Assembly: GCA_013002065.1 (NCBI GenBank)
Contig: JABDKT010000204.1
Location: 1 to 43,666 of the forward strand
Origin: Flavobacteriaceae bacterium
GTDB lineage: Bacteria > Bacteroidota > Bacteroidia > Flavobacteriales > Flavobacteriaceae
DNA length: 43,666 bases
Direction of reading: 5' to 3'
A program made the position numbers and the translations under genes. Within the stretch, counting starts at the first letter, position 1. Each line of letters opens with the position of its first letter. The notes under the pieces are model-generated. The model was not told the DNA's origin and did not search any database. It saw only the letters and a list, made by a program, of their open reading frames with translations. Shown here piece after piece: positions 23,607 through 31,860 of the stretch.

Positions 23607-23891
23607 ATGGATAAAAATTGGCCTTTATGGGAAGTGTTCGTTCGTTCAAAGAACGGATTGGAACACAGGCACTTTGGAAGCTTACACGCTGCCGATGCCG
23701 ACATGGCTTTGGAGAATGCCAGAGATGTTTACACAAGACGGAATGAAGGGGTGAGTATTTGGGTCGTGGAAAGCAAATACATTACAGCATCCAATCCGGA
23801 GGATAATGGTGAACTTTTTGAGCCTGCTCAGGATAAAGTGTATCGACACCCCACATTTTACAATTTACCCGATGAGGTAAAACATATGTAG
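23607..23891 (+). CDS. paaB: Phenylacetyl-CoA epoxidase subunit PaaB
   Basis: 94 residues (E. coli 95). It starts with the family hallmark WPLWEVFVRSKNGLEHRHFGSLHAAD and continues MALENARDVYTRRNEGVSIWVV. PaaB is a small structural subunit needed for the PaaABC(D)E epoxidase; it bridges PaaAC heterodimers rather than binding metal. Spacing to paaC is a single base (TAGTATG), which suggests translational coupling. Confidence 0.97.
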   Translation: MDKNWPLWEVFVRSKNGLEHRHFGSLHAADADMALENARDVYTRRNEGVSIWVVESKYITASNPEDNGELFEPAQDKVYRHPTFYNLPDEVKHM

Positions 23892-23892
23892 T

Positions 23893-24648
23893 ATGAATAA
23901 GGAATCATTGTATCAATATATTTTAGGAATTGCAGATAACAGCTTGATCTTAGGTCAGCGGTTGGGCGAATTGTGCGGACACGGACCCAGTTTGGAAACC
24001 GATATCGCTCTCACCAACATTTCGCTGGATCTCATTGGTCAAACAAGAAGCTATTATCAATATGCTGCTAAAATTTCCGAAGAAAATAAAACCGAAGACG
24101 ATATTGCTTTTCTGAGATTAGAACGAGAATATCGGAACGTGCTCATGGTTGAACAGCCCAACACGCATTTCGGGTATGTGATTGGACGACAATACTTGTT
24201 CGATGTTTATCATTTAATGTTGATGGAAGAGTTGCAAAACTCTCAAGACGTGACCCTTTCCGCCATCGCAAAAAAGGGAATCAAAGAAGTGAGCTACCAC
24301 AAACGCTTTTCGGGCGATTGGGTGAAACGCTTGGGGGATGGTACTGAAGAAAGTCACGACAAAATGCAGCAGGCCATTAATGATCTTTGGCGATTTACCG
24401 ACGAACTTTTTTATACCACAACAGCAGATAAGGAAGCTATAGAAGTGGGCGTGGGAGTTGACGTTTCTAAATTTAGAGATAAATATTATGAAGAAGTTTC
24501 AGAATTGCTAAAAGAAGCAACTTTGGAGATTCCGGAAAGCAAATATTTCACCAAAGGAGGCAAAGAAGGAATCCATTCGGAACATATGGGTTATTTGTTA
24601 GCCGATTTACAATATATGCAACGAACCTATCCTAATATGCAGTGGTAA
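23893..24648 (+). CDS. paaC: Phenylacetyl-CoA epoxidase structural subunit PaaC
   Basis: 251 residues (E. coli 248). PaaC is a ferritin-like paralogue of PaaA that has lost the di-iron site and scaffolds the PaaAC core. Landmarks are LRLADNSLILGQRLGELCGHGP-like LGIADNSLILGQRLGE, DIALTNISLDLIGQTRSYYQYA, the KEVSYHKRFSGDWVKRLGDGTEES helix and the C-terminal HSEHMGYLLADLQYMQRTYP. It is separated by one base from both paaB and paaD, so the four epoxidase genes are translated as a tight block. Confidence 0.96.
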   Translation: MNKESLYQYILGIADNSLILGQRLGELCGHGPSLETDIALTNISLDLIGQTRSYYQYAAKISEENKTEDDIAFLRLEREYRNVLMVEQPNTHFGYVIGRQYLFDVYHLMLMEELQNSQDVTLSAIAKKGIKEVSYHKRFSGDWVKRLGDGTEESHDKMQQAINDLWRFTDELFYTTTADKEAIEVGVGVDVSKFRDKYYEEVSELLKEATLEIPESKYFTKGGKEGIHSEHMGYLLADLQYMQRTYPNMQW

Positions 24649-24649
24649 A

Positions 24650-25153
24650 ATGACAATCGTTCATGAGCCAAATATCGATGTGGATTTAATTCCGATACTG
24701 GAAACGGTTTCGGATCCTGAAATTCCTGTGTTGACGGTCTTAGATTTAGGAGTTATTCGAGAAGCAAGGGAGGTTAATGGTGAAATTGTAATAAAATTGA
24801 CACCTACCTATTCGGGTTGCCCCGCCATGGATGTAATTGGTGATGATCTTAAGAAAGCATTTGCCGATATTGGGAAAGTAGCAAAAGTAGAATTGGTGTT
24901 AGCTCCGGCATGGTCTACCGACTGGATTTCGGAAGAAGGAAGGCAAAAAATGGAGGCCTACGGAATTGCACCACCTTTATCTGCCACGGCCGATAAAGAA
25001 GCATTGTTGGGAAACAAAAAGATAGTGAAATGCACTTTATGCGGAAGCACAAATACGCATTTAGTGAGTCAGTTTGGTTCAACAGCTTGTAAAGCACTTT
25101 TTAAGTGCGATGACTGTTTGGAACCTTTCGACTATTTCAAATGTCTGAAATAG
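24650..25153 (+). CDS. paaD: PaaD, Fe-S/maturation accessory protein of the epoxidase
   Basis: 167 residues (E. coli PaaD about 165). The N-terminal MIP18/DUF59 domain (about 10-90) shows ETVSDPEIPVLTVLDLGVIRE and TPTYSGCPAMDVIGDD with the conserved Cys. The C-terminal zinc-ribbon-like cluster has CTLCGSTNTHLVSQFGSTACKALFKCDDCLEPFDYFKC, a five-to-six cysteine pattern. DUF59 proteins act in Fe-S cluster assembly, and PaaD is believed to help mature the PaaE cluster or PaaA iron site. The Cys-rich tail is intact, so the protein is expected to be functional. Confidence 0.94.
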   Translation: MTIVHEPNIDVDLIPILETVSDPEIPVLTVLDLGVIREAREVNGEIVIKLTPTYSGCPAMDVIGDDLKKAFADIGKVAKVELVLAPAWSTDWISEEGRQKMEAYGIAPPLSATADKEALLGNKKIVKCTLCGSTNTHLVSQFGSTACKALFKCDDCLEPFDYFKCLK

Positions 25154-25169
25154 ACAATAAATTATAGGT

Positions 25170-25955
25170 ATGAGCGAAAATTCAATTGAAGTTAAAGTTG
25201 AAGCAGGTGTTGCTGAACTAAGGTTAAATAGACCAAAAGTCTTCAATAGCTTCAATCGGGAAATGGCCTTGCGCTTACAATCGGAATTAGACACTTGTGA
25301 AAGTGATCCCGAAATTCGAGCCATTGTTATTACCGGAAATGGCAAAGCATTTTGTGCGGGTCAGGATCTTCAAGAAGTTACTTCGAAAGAACTCAATCCC
25401 GGGTTTAAAAAGATTCTGGAAGAACATTACAATCCGATAGTTTCCAGAATAAGATCGATTGAAAAACCTATCATCGCAGCGGTGAATGGCGTTGCTGCCG
25501 GTGCCGGCGCAAATATAGCGCTGGCTTGTGATATTGTAATAGCTTCGGAACATGCTAGTTTTATTCAAGCGTTTAGTAAAATTGGATTGATTCCCGATAG
25601 TGGCGGAACCTTCTTTTTACCACGATTAATCGGTTTTCAGAAAGCTTCAGCATTGATGATGTTGGGCGAGAAAGTGACTGCCCAGGACGCAGAAAAATTA
25701 GGAATGGTTTACAAGGTGGTTTCTTCGGAAAATTTCGAAGCCGAAGTTAAATCGTTGGCCGTTCAGTTGGCGACTATGCCTACCAAGGCACTTGGAATGA
25801 CCAAACGACTACTTAATGAATCGATGACAAACGATTTGAAGTCTCAACTGGAACTGGAATCGAAATTACAGATCGAGGCCGCTCAAAGTGAAGATTACTC
25901 GGAAGGAGTGACGGCCTTTATCGAAAAGAGAAAACCTGTATTTAAAGGAAAATAA
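25170..25955 (+). CDS. paaG: 1,2-epoxyphenylacetyl-CoA isomerase PaaG
   Basis: 261 residues (E. coli PaaG 262). A crotonase-fold enzyme that converts the ring epoxide to oxepin-CoA and also isomerises later intermediates. Diagnostic features are LNRPKVFNSFN, AFCAGQDLQEV (oxyanion hole), NGVAAGAGANIALACDIVIA and the catalytic Asp (about 143) in SKIGLIPDSGGTFFLPR, which distinguishes PaaG from Glu-dependent hydratases. The C-terminus EDYSEGVTAFIEKRKPVFKGK matches PaaG closely. Its stop directly abuts the paaH ATG. Confidence 0.95.
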   Translation: MSENSIEVKVEAGVAELRLNRPKVFNSFNREMALRLQSELDTCESDPEIRAIVITGNGKAFCAGQDLQEVTSKELNPGFKKILEEHYNPIVSRIRSIEKPIIAAVNGVAAGAGANIALACDIVIASEHASFIQAFSKIGLIPDSGGTFFLPRLIGFQKASALMMLGEKVTAQDAEKLGMVYKVVSSENFEAEVKSLAVQLATMPTKALGMTKRLLNESMTNDLKSQLELESKLQIEAAQSEDYSEGVTAFIEKRKPVFKGK

Positions 25956-27116
25956 ATGATAAAAAATGTTGGGATATTAGGTTCGGGAACCATGGGCAGT
26001 GGAATTGCACAAGTGGCGGCGACCGCTGGTTGTGAGGTTTATGTTTATGATACCAATGAACAAGCTTTGGAGAAAGCCCAGAATACTCTTGAAAAAATAC
26101 TTTCAAGATTGATTGAAAAAGGACGAATTACTTCAGAAGAAAAAAATAATATTCAGCAAAAGATTACCTACGTTACCTCCTTGGAGGATTTCAAAAAATC
26201 TGAAATTATCATTGAAGCCATCATCGAAGATTTGGCAATCAAACAGTCTGTTTTTAAAGAGCTGGAGTCGATTGTTTCCAAGAAAGCGATTCTTGCCAGC
26301 AATACTTCATCGCTATCCATTGCCTCGATTGCGTCTGCTTTGAATCGACCCAAACGATTTATTGGTATTCATTTCTTTAATCCGGCACCTTTGATGAAAC
26401 TTGTGGAGGTAATACCGGCAGTGCAAACCTCGAATCGCACGATGGAACGAACTATTCAAATTATTGAAGACTGGGGTAAAATAGTAGCAAAGGCCAAGGA
26501 TACGCCAGGTTTCATTGTGAATCGTGTGGCTCGACCTTTCTATGGAGAATCGCTTCGTCTTTATGAAGAAGGAGTGGCGAGTTTTGCCACCATTGACTGG
26601 GCGATGAAATCGATTGGCGGATTTAGAATGGGCCCGTTCGAATTGATGGACTTTATTGGTAACGATGTAAATTACACAGTTACTGAAACTGTTTTCAGAG
26701 AGTTCTGTTACGATCCGAGATACAAACCTTCGTTCACTCAAAAAAGAATGAGCGAAGCAGGATATTTGGGGCGTAAGACCGGTAAAGGATATTACAACTA
26801 TGCGGAAGGTGCGACCAACGATCCTCCGGAAGAAAATGTGGCTTTAGCACAAAAAATATTTGATAGAGTTTTAGTGATGCTTATCAATGAAGCAGCAGAT
26901 GCCTTGTTTTTAAATATTGCTAGCGCCGAAGATATTGACATGGCAATGACCAAAGGGGTAAATTATCCCAAAGGCCTACTGGCCTGGGCAGATGAGAAAG
27001 GGATTGATTGGTGTGTTTCGAAACTAGACGAAATGTACGACGAATACCATGAGGACCGCTACCGTTGTTCGCCTTTACTTCGGAAAATGAACCGGGAAAA
27101 TAAAACGTTCTTTTAA
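25956..27116 (+). CDS. paaH: 3-hydroxyacyl-CoA dehydrogenase PaaH (3-hydroxyadipyl-CoA dehydrogenase)
   Basis: 386 residues, shorter than E. coli PaaH (475) but with a full NAD domain and C-terminal domains. The Rossmann loop GSGTMGSGIAQVAA is at residues 9-22, the catalytic His is in RFIGIHFFNPAPLMKLVEV, the first 3HCDH C-domain has TPGFIVNRVARPFYGE and GPFELMDFIG, and a shorter second C-terminal module has LINEAADALF...KGVNYPKGLLAWAD. It oxidises 3-hydroxyadipyl-CoA to 3-oxoadipyl-CoA. Its stop shares one base with the paaI start (TAATG). Confidence 0.93.
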   Translation: MIKNVGILGSGTMGSGIAQVAATAGCEVYVYDTNEQALEKAQNTLEKILSRLIEKGRITSEEKNNIQQKITYVTSLEDFKKSEIIIEAIIEDLAIKQSVFKELESIVSKKAILASNTSSLSIASIASALNRPKRFIGIHFFNPAPLMKLVEVIPAVQTSNRTMERTIQIIEDWGKIVAKAKDTPGFIVNRVARPFYGESLRLYEEGVASFATIDWAMKSIGGFRMGPFELMDFIGNDVNYTVTETVFREFCYDPRYKPSFTQKRMSEAGYLGRKTGKGYYNYAEGATNDPPEENVALAQKIFDRVLVMLINEAADALFLNIASAEDIDMAMTKGVNYPKGLLAWADEKGIDWCVSKLDEMYDEYHEDRYRCSPLLRKMNRENKTFF

Positions 27117-27520
27117 TGGAAGGTGAGAAGATCCCACATAAAATGCTATCCTTAGATCCGTTCAGTCAATGGATGGGGATTGAAATATTGGAAAGTGATA
27201 TTGGGAAATGTAAAGTTGCACTTACGGTGCGACCTGAAATGTTGAACAGCATGGGAAAAGCCCACGGAGGAGTGAGCTATTCATTGGCAGACACTGCTTT
27301 CGGTTTTGCGGCGAACACCCACGGTAAATACGCGGTTTCAATCGAGACCTCTATTAACCATATTGAGGCACTGGAAGAGGGAGACTATTTAACTGCCGAA
27401 GCCGTAATTGATGTTACCAAAACAAAAGTCGGTTTCAATATCATTGAAGTAAAACGTGGAGAAGAAATTGTGGCTCTTTTTAAAGGAGTTGTGTATCGAA
27501 CCACCAAAGATTGGGAATAA
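27116..27520 (+). CDS. paaI: Hot-dog-fold acyl-CoA thioesterase PaaI
   Basis: 134 residues, within the range for PaaI thioesterases (about 130-140). It has the hot-dog signature GKAHGGVSYSLADTAFGFAAN with the catalytic-type Asp, then SIETSINHIEALEEGDYLTAEA and the final strand EEIVALFKGVVYRT. In E. coli PaaI hydrolyses hydroxyphenylacetyl-CoAs and is thought to rescue CoA from dead-end intermediates. It is coupled to paaH by a one-base overlap, and paaJ follows after 9 bases. Confidence 0.94.
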   Translation: MEGEKIPHKMLSLDPFSQWMGIEILESDIGKCKVALTVRPEMLNSMGKAHGGVSYSLADTAFGFAANTHGKYAVSIETSINHIEALEEGDYLTAEAVIDVTKTKVGFNIIEVKRGEEIVALFKGVVYRTTKDWE

Positions 27521-27529
27521 CTTGAACAA

Positions 27530-28741
27530 ATGAAAGAAGCTTATATAATTGACGGAATAAGAACTCCGATAGGAAATTACAAGGGAACCTTGAGTACGGT
27601 CCGCACCGACGATTTGGGTGCCTTGGTTATTTCTGAAATCGCTAATAGAAATCCCAACATTCCCAAAGAAGCCTTTGACGATGTGATTATGGGATGTGCG
27701 AATCAGGCGGGCGAAGACAACCGTAATGTAGCTAGAATGGCGCTGCTGCTGGCAGGCCTGCCATTCACCGTACCCGGTGAAACAGTCAATAGACTGTGCA
27801 GCAGCGGGCTGAGTGCTATTATTCACGCCAATAGAGCGATTAAAGCCGGAGACGGCGATCTTTTTATTGCCGGAGGCGTAGAAAATATGACACGAGGACC
27901 CTACGTCATCGCTAAACCCAGTTCGGCATTTGGGAACGATTCCAAGATGTACGACTCCAGTTTCGGTTGGCGTTTCGTAAATCAGAAGATGCATGATTTG
28001 TACGGAACCGATGGAATGGGCAATACGGCCGAAAATTTGGTTGAGAAATATCAAATTTCCAGAGAAGACCAGGATGCCTTTGCGTATTGGAGTCAGATGA
28101 AAGCTACGAAAGCTCAGGAATCCGGGCGTTTATCTCAAGAAATTATTTCCGTAGAAATTCCGCAGCGAAAAAAGGATCCAATCATTTTTAGTCAAGATGA
28201 ATTTATAAAACCGGCTACTACCAAGGAAATATTGGCCAAACTAAGACCGGCCTTTAAAAAAGAGGGAAGTGTGACCGCTGGAAATAGTTCCGGATTAAAC
28301 GACGGAGCCGCGGCTACCATTATCGCTTCCGAAGATGCCGTAAAAAAATACAGCCTAAAACCCATGGCTCGAGTGGTAAGCTCGGCGGTTATTGGCGTTG
28401 AACCACGAATTATGGGAATTGGACCTGTTCAGGCGAGCAATAAAGCTTTGGAGAAAGCTGGTATCACCATGAAGGATATAGACGTAATTGAACTTAACGA
28501 AGCCTTTGCATCACAAGCCTTGGCTTGTATCCGAGAATGGGGCTTAGCCGATGATGACCCGAGAATTAATCCGAATGGAGGTTCTATTGCGATCGGGCAT
28601 CCCTTAGGAGTCACCGGAACTCGAATTGCCTATTCGGCTGCTTTGGAACTGAAACAGAAAAATAAGAAATACGCTTTGATCACCATGTGTGTGGGGGTCG
28701 GACAAGGATATGCAGCCGTAATTGAAAACGTAAATCTCTAG
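27530..28741 (+). CDS. paaJ: 3-oxoadipyl-CoA / 3-oxo-5,6-dehydrosuberyl-CoA thiolase PaaJ
   Basis: 403 residues (E. coli PaaJ 401). The catalytic thiolase residues are all visible: nucleophile Cys-90 in VNRLCSSGLSAI, the GHPLG motif with its His in GGSIAIGHPLGVTG, and the second Cys in ITMCVGVGQGYAAV. The N-terminal IDGIRTPIGNYKGTLS is typical of the PcaF/PaaJ branch. It performs the two thiolytic steps of the phenylacetate pathway, giving acetyl-CoA and finally succinyl-CoA. It is followed one base later by the SDR gene (TAGTATG). Confidence 0.93.
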   Translation: MKEAYIIDGIRTPIGNYKGTLSTVRTDDLGALVISEIANRNPNIPKEAFDDVIMGCANQAGEDNRNVARMALLLAGLPFTVPGETVNRLCSSGLSAIIHANRAIKAGDGDLFIAGGVENMTRGPYVIAKPSSAFGNDSKMYDSSFGWRFVNQKMHDLYGTDGMGNTAENLVEKYQISREDQDAFAYWSQMKATKAQESGRLSQEIISVEIPQRKKDPIIFSQDEFIKPATTKEILAKLRPAFKKEGSVTAGNSSGLNDGAAATIIASEDAVKKYSLKPMARVVSSAVIGVEPRIMGIGPVQASNKALEKAGITMKDIDVIELNEAFASQALACIREWGLADDDPRINPNGGSIAIGHPLGVTGTRIAYSAALELKQKNKKYALITMCVGVGQGYAAVIENVNL

Positions 28742-28742
28742 T

Positions 28743-29342
28743 ATGAAAATAGTAGTTATAGGAGGAAACGGAACCATTGGAAAGAAGGTTACGGCACGCT
28801 TAAAGGAAAAGCATGATGTGATTGTTGCCAGTCGTACATCTGGAGATGTGCGAGTTGATATAGCCGATTCCAATTCTATTGCTGCCATGTTTTCTGAAAT
28901 AGGACAGGTGGACGCTATAGTAAATGTTTCAGGAGAAGCGAAATGGGACAAATTTGAGAACCTTTCCGAAGAAGATTACTATATCGGTATTAAAAGCAAA
29001 CTAATGGGACAGGTCAATCTGGTGAGAATTGGCAAAGACCATGTGACTCAAGGAGGCTCTATTACTCTAACTACGGGTATTCTAGCCGACGATCCCGTGG
29101 ATATGACTACCAGTGCAGCAATGGTGAACGGAGCCATCCACAGCTTCGTGAAGGCCGTGGCGTTAGAACTATACGATGTGAGAGTAAATGCTGTTTCCGC
29201 CGGATTGGTGGAAGACGCATATGAGAAATATAAAGATTATTTCCCCGGCTACGATGCTGTGGGAATGGACAAAGTGGTCAATGGATATGTGAAGAGTGTA
29301 GAAGGGAAGATACACGGACAAATAATAAGAGTGAATGCTTAA
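28743..29342 (+). CDS. Short-chain dehydrogenase/reductase lacking the canonical Tyr-x3-Lys active site
   Basis: 199 residues, short for an SDR. The NAD(P)-binding glycine motif is present as VIGGNGTIGKKV, and the family strand AIVNVSG replaces NNAG. Where classical SDRs have Ser...Tyr-x-x-x-Lys, this protein reads TTGILADDPVDMTTSAAMVNGAIHSF, with no Tyr or Lys, so dehydrogenase chemistry by the usual mechanism is unlikely. A subgroup of such atypical SDRs (Lin1944-like) of unknown function exists and fits best. Placement between paaJ and paaZ, at 1 and 12 base spacings, makes it part of the phenylacetate operon although it is not among the named paa genes of E. coli. Role unknown. Confidence 0.87.
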   Translation: MKIVVIGGNGTIGKKVTARLKEKHDVIVASRTSGDVRVDIADSNSIAAMFSEIGQVDAIVNVSGEAKWDKFENLSEEDYYIGIKSKLMGQVNLVRIGKDHVTQGGSITLTTGILADDPVDMTTSAAMVNGAIHSFVKAVALELYDVRVNAVSAGLVEDAYEKYKDYFPGYDAVGMDKVVNGYVKSVEGKIHGQIIRVNA

Positions 29343-29354
29343 AAAAGCAAGATC

Positions 29355-31850
29355 ATGAACAAAACGCAACATTACATTTCGGGCAAATGGGTTTCAGGAA
29401 GCGGGGAAGGAACTCCGATTCTCGATTCGGTGACTGGAGAACATTTTACAAATGTTACCACTGAAGGTCTCGACATTCCATCTATTCTTCAATACGGAAG
29501 AGACAAAGGTGATACGCTTCGGAAAATGACTTTTCAAGAGCGTGGATTAATGCTCAAAAAGTTGGCACTTTATCTTACCAAAAGAAAAGATCAGTTCTAC
29601 GAATTAAGTTATCGCACGGGTGCCACAAAAGTGGATAGTTGGATTGATATTGAAGGTGGCTTCGGAAATCTCTTCGCCAACGCCTCATTGCGTAAGTTAT
29701 TCCCTAATCAGTCGTATCATGTGGAAGGCGACCCCATCGATTTATCACGTGGCGGCCGATTTATGGCGCATCATATCATGGTGCCGAGACAAGGAGTTGC
29801 AGTACATATCAATGCCTTTAACTTTCCGGTTTGGGGAATGTTAGAGAAATGTGCCGTTAACTGGATGGCAGGAATGCCGGCAGTGGTGCTTCCGGCCCCA
29901 CAAACGGCCTATCTGGCCGAAGCCGTGGTTCGTGAAATTGTCGCATCGGGTATATTACCTGAAGGTGCAATTCAACTTATAAGTGGGACGGCTAAAACTA
30001 TTTTAGATACCGTACAATCTCAGGATGTGGTGACCTTCACTGGCTCCGCAAGCACGGGAAGAATATTAAAACAGCATCCGCAATTGATTCAGGAATCGGT
30101 TCCTTTTACCACCGAAGCGGATTCGCTAAACGCATCTATCTTAGGTGAAGATGCAACTCCAGGCACACCCGAATTTGATTTGTTCATTAAGGAAGTCCGA
30201 AAGGAAATGACGGTCAAGTGCGGGCAAAAATGTACTGCGATACGACGAATTATCGTTCCGGAGAAGTTGGTAGAAGATGTACAGATTGCAATTGGAAATC
30301 AGTTGGACAAGGTAACCATTGGAGATCCGCGATTACAGGAAGTGAGAATGGGAGCTCTGGTAAGTGATGCTCAAAGAAATTCAGTAAAAGAACAAGTTGC
30401 TAAAATCGCAGAATCTGCCAAAATAGTTTATGGTAGTTTGGATGAGGTGGATACGCTGGGTGCCGATGCAAAAAAAGGTGCTTTTATCAAACCTATTTTG
30501 TTGAGAGAAGACCATCCTTTTAAAAATGAGGCTGCTCATAATATTGAGGCGTTCGGGCCTGTGAGTACCATAATGCCTTATAAAGACTTGAACGAAGCCA
30601 TCGAATTGGCTAAAATGGGCAAAGGGTCTTTGGTTTCCTCCATTGCAACCTTTGACGATACTATTGCGAAAGAATACACCATTGGAGCGGCTTCTCATCA
30701 CGGGCGAATATTAATTCTTAATCGCGAAAATGCCAAACAAAGTACCGGTCATGGTTCGCCTTTACCGGCTTTGATTCATGGAGGTCCGGGAAGAGCAGGT
30801 GGTGGAGAAGAAATGGGCGGAATGCGTGGCATAAAGCATTATTTACAACGATGTGCTGTGCAAGGAACACCCACTACATTGACGGAGGTTACGGGTATTT
30901 ATCAGCCGAAAGGAGCTTACAAAGATGCGGAACAACATCCATTTAAATATCATTGGGAAGATATCAAACCGGGTATGTCGATGAAAACTCATAAGCGTAC
31001 CATCACCGATGGAGATATTGTGAATTTCGCCAATCTTACCTGGGATCACTTTTACGCACATACCGACATTACGTCTTTGGATGGAAGTATATTCGAAAAA
31101 AGAACGGCCCATGGATATTTTATTTTGGCCGCTGCTGCCGGGCTATTTGTTCATCCGAATAAAGGACCTGTAGCGGCAAATTATGGACTTGAAGAGTGCC
31201 GCTTCCTGCGTCCACTTTATCATAACGATACCATTTACGTCCGTCTTACCTGCAAACAGAAAATTGATAGAGACCAACGCGGAACTGAATTGCCTAGCGG
31301 AATTGTGAAATGGTATGGCGAAGTGTTTGATGAGGATGACGAGTTGGTTGCTATTGTTACGGTATTGACCATGGTTCAAAAGAAACAGACGGTTTTTGCA
31401 GAAATGACCACTGAGAGTATTACGAATTATCTGTCTAAACTCGCCGAAGACTCCAAACCCTCTTGGGGAGATATGACGCCACAGCACATGATCGAACATT
31501 TGGAATATACCTATCGAATTGCTTCCGGAGAGATTCAGGATTTTGAGATTGCAACTCCGGAAAAAATATTGGAGAAGGTGCATGCTACCCTTTATAACTA
31601 TAAGAAAATGCCCAGATCCTACGATTTTCCCTTGGCGGAAAAATCTAAGATCAAAGAATTAATCTACCCCGATCTCGATACAGCGAAAGCTAAGTTGATG
31701 GAAGCTCGGGAAGAATATTTACAGTTTTTCAAAGAAAACCCGGAAGCCAGGACCAATAATGTGGTTTTTGGACCATTGAATAAGTTCGAATGGTATCTAC
31801 TGGAACGAAAACATTTGAATCATCATTTTGAGCAATTCGGATTGCTTTAA
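29355..31850 (+). CDS. paaZ: PaaZ bifunctional oxepin-CoA hydrolase / semialdehyde dehydrogenase with C-terminal DUF1569 (DinB-like) domain
   Basis: 831 residues, 150 longer than E. coli PaaZ (681). The aldehyde dehydrogenase domain (about 1-520) has the catalytic Cys in VKCGQKCTAIRR, the Glu in PFTTEADSLN and the FTGSASTGR cofactor loop. The (R)-hydratase MaoC-like domain (about 530-680) has Asp and His in LTWDHFYAHTD. It opens the oxepin ring and oxidises the resulting aldehyde. After the normal PaaZ end (IVTVLTMVQ) a further domain of about 150 residues carries WGDMTPQHMIEHLEY and EWYLLERKHLNHHFEQFG, the hallmarks of DUF1569/DinB-like proteins. The frame is continuous and no stop separates the domains. 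Confidence 0.94.
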   Translation: MNKTQHYISGKWVSGSGEGTPILDSVTGEHFTNVTTEGLDIPSILQYGRDKGDTLRKMTFQERGLMLKKLALYLTKRKDQFYELSYRTGATKVDSWIDIEGGFGNLFANASLRKLFPNQSYHVEGDPIDLSRGGRFMAHHIMVPRQGVAVHINAFNFPVWGMLEKCAVNWMAGMPAVVLPAPQTAYLAEAVVREIVASGILPEGAIQLISGTAKTILDTVQSQDVVTFTGSASTGRILKQHPQLIQESVPFTTEADSLNASILGEDATPGTPEFDLFIKEVRKEMTVKCGQKCTAIRRIIVPEKLVEDVQIAIGNQLDKVTIGDPRLQEVRMGALVSDAQRNSVKEQVAKIAESAKIVYGSLDEVDTLGADAKKGAFIKPILLREDHPFKNEAAHNIEAFGPVSTIMPYKDLNEAIELAKMGKGSLVSSIATFDDTIAKEYTIGAASHHGRILILNRENAKQSTGHGSPLPALIHGGPGRAGGGEEMGGMRGIKHYLQRCAVQGTPTTLTEVTGIYQPKGAYKDAEQHPFKYHWEDIKPGMSMKTHKRTITDGDIVNFANLTWDHFYAHTDITSLDGSIFEKRTAHGYFILAAAAGLFVHPNKGPVAANYGLEECRFLRPLYHNDTIYVRLTCKQKIDRDQRGTELPSGIVKWYGEVFDEDDELVAIVTVLTMVQKKQTVFAEMTTESITNYLSKLAEDSKPSWGDMTPQHMIEHLEYTYRIASGEIQDFEIATPEKILEKVHATLYNYKKMPRSYDFPLAEKSKIKELIYPDLDTAKAKLMEAREEYLQFFKENPEARTNNVVFGPLNKFEWYLLERKHLNHHFEQFGLL

Positions 31851-31860
31851 ACAAACATAT

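Noticed and set aside
24915-25345. Minus-strand ORFs opposite paaD/paaG
   Set aside because: No start context or domain; the sense genes are certain.
27389-28054. 221-codon antisense ORF opposite paaI/paaJ
   Set aside because: It is the mirror of two well-supported thioesterase and thiolase genes, has no recognisable domain, and its composition (Ser/His/Ile-rich) is typical of a shadow frame.
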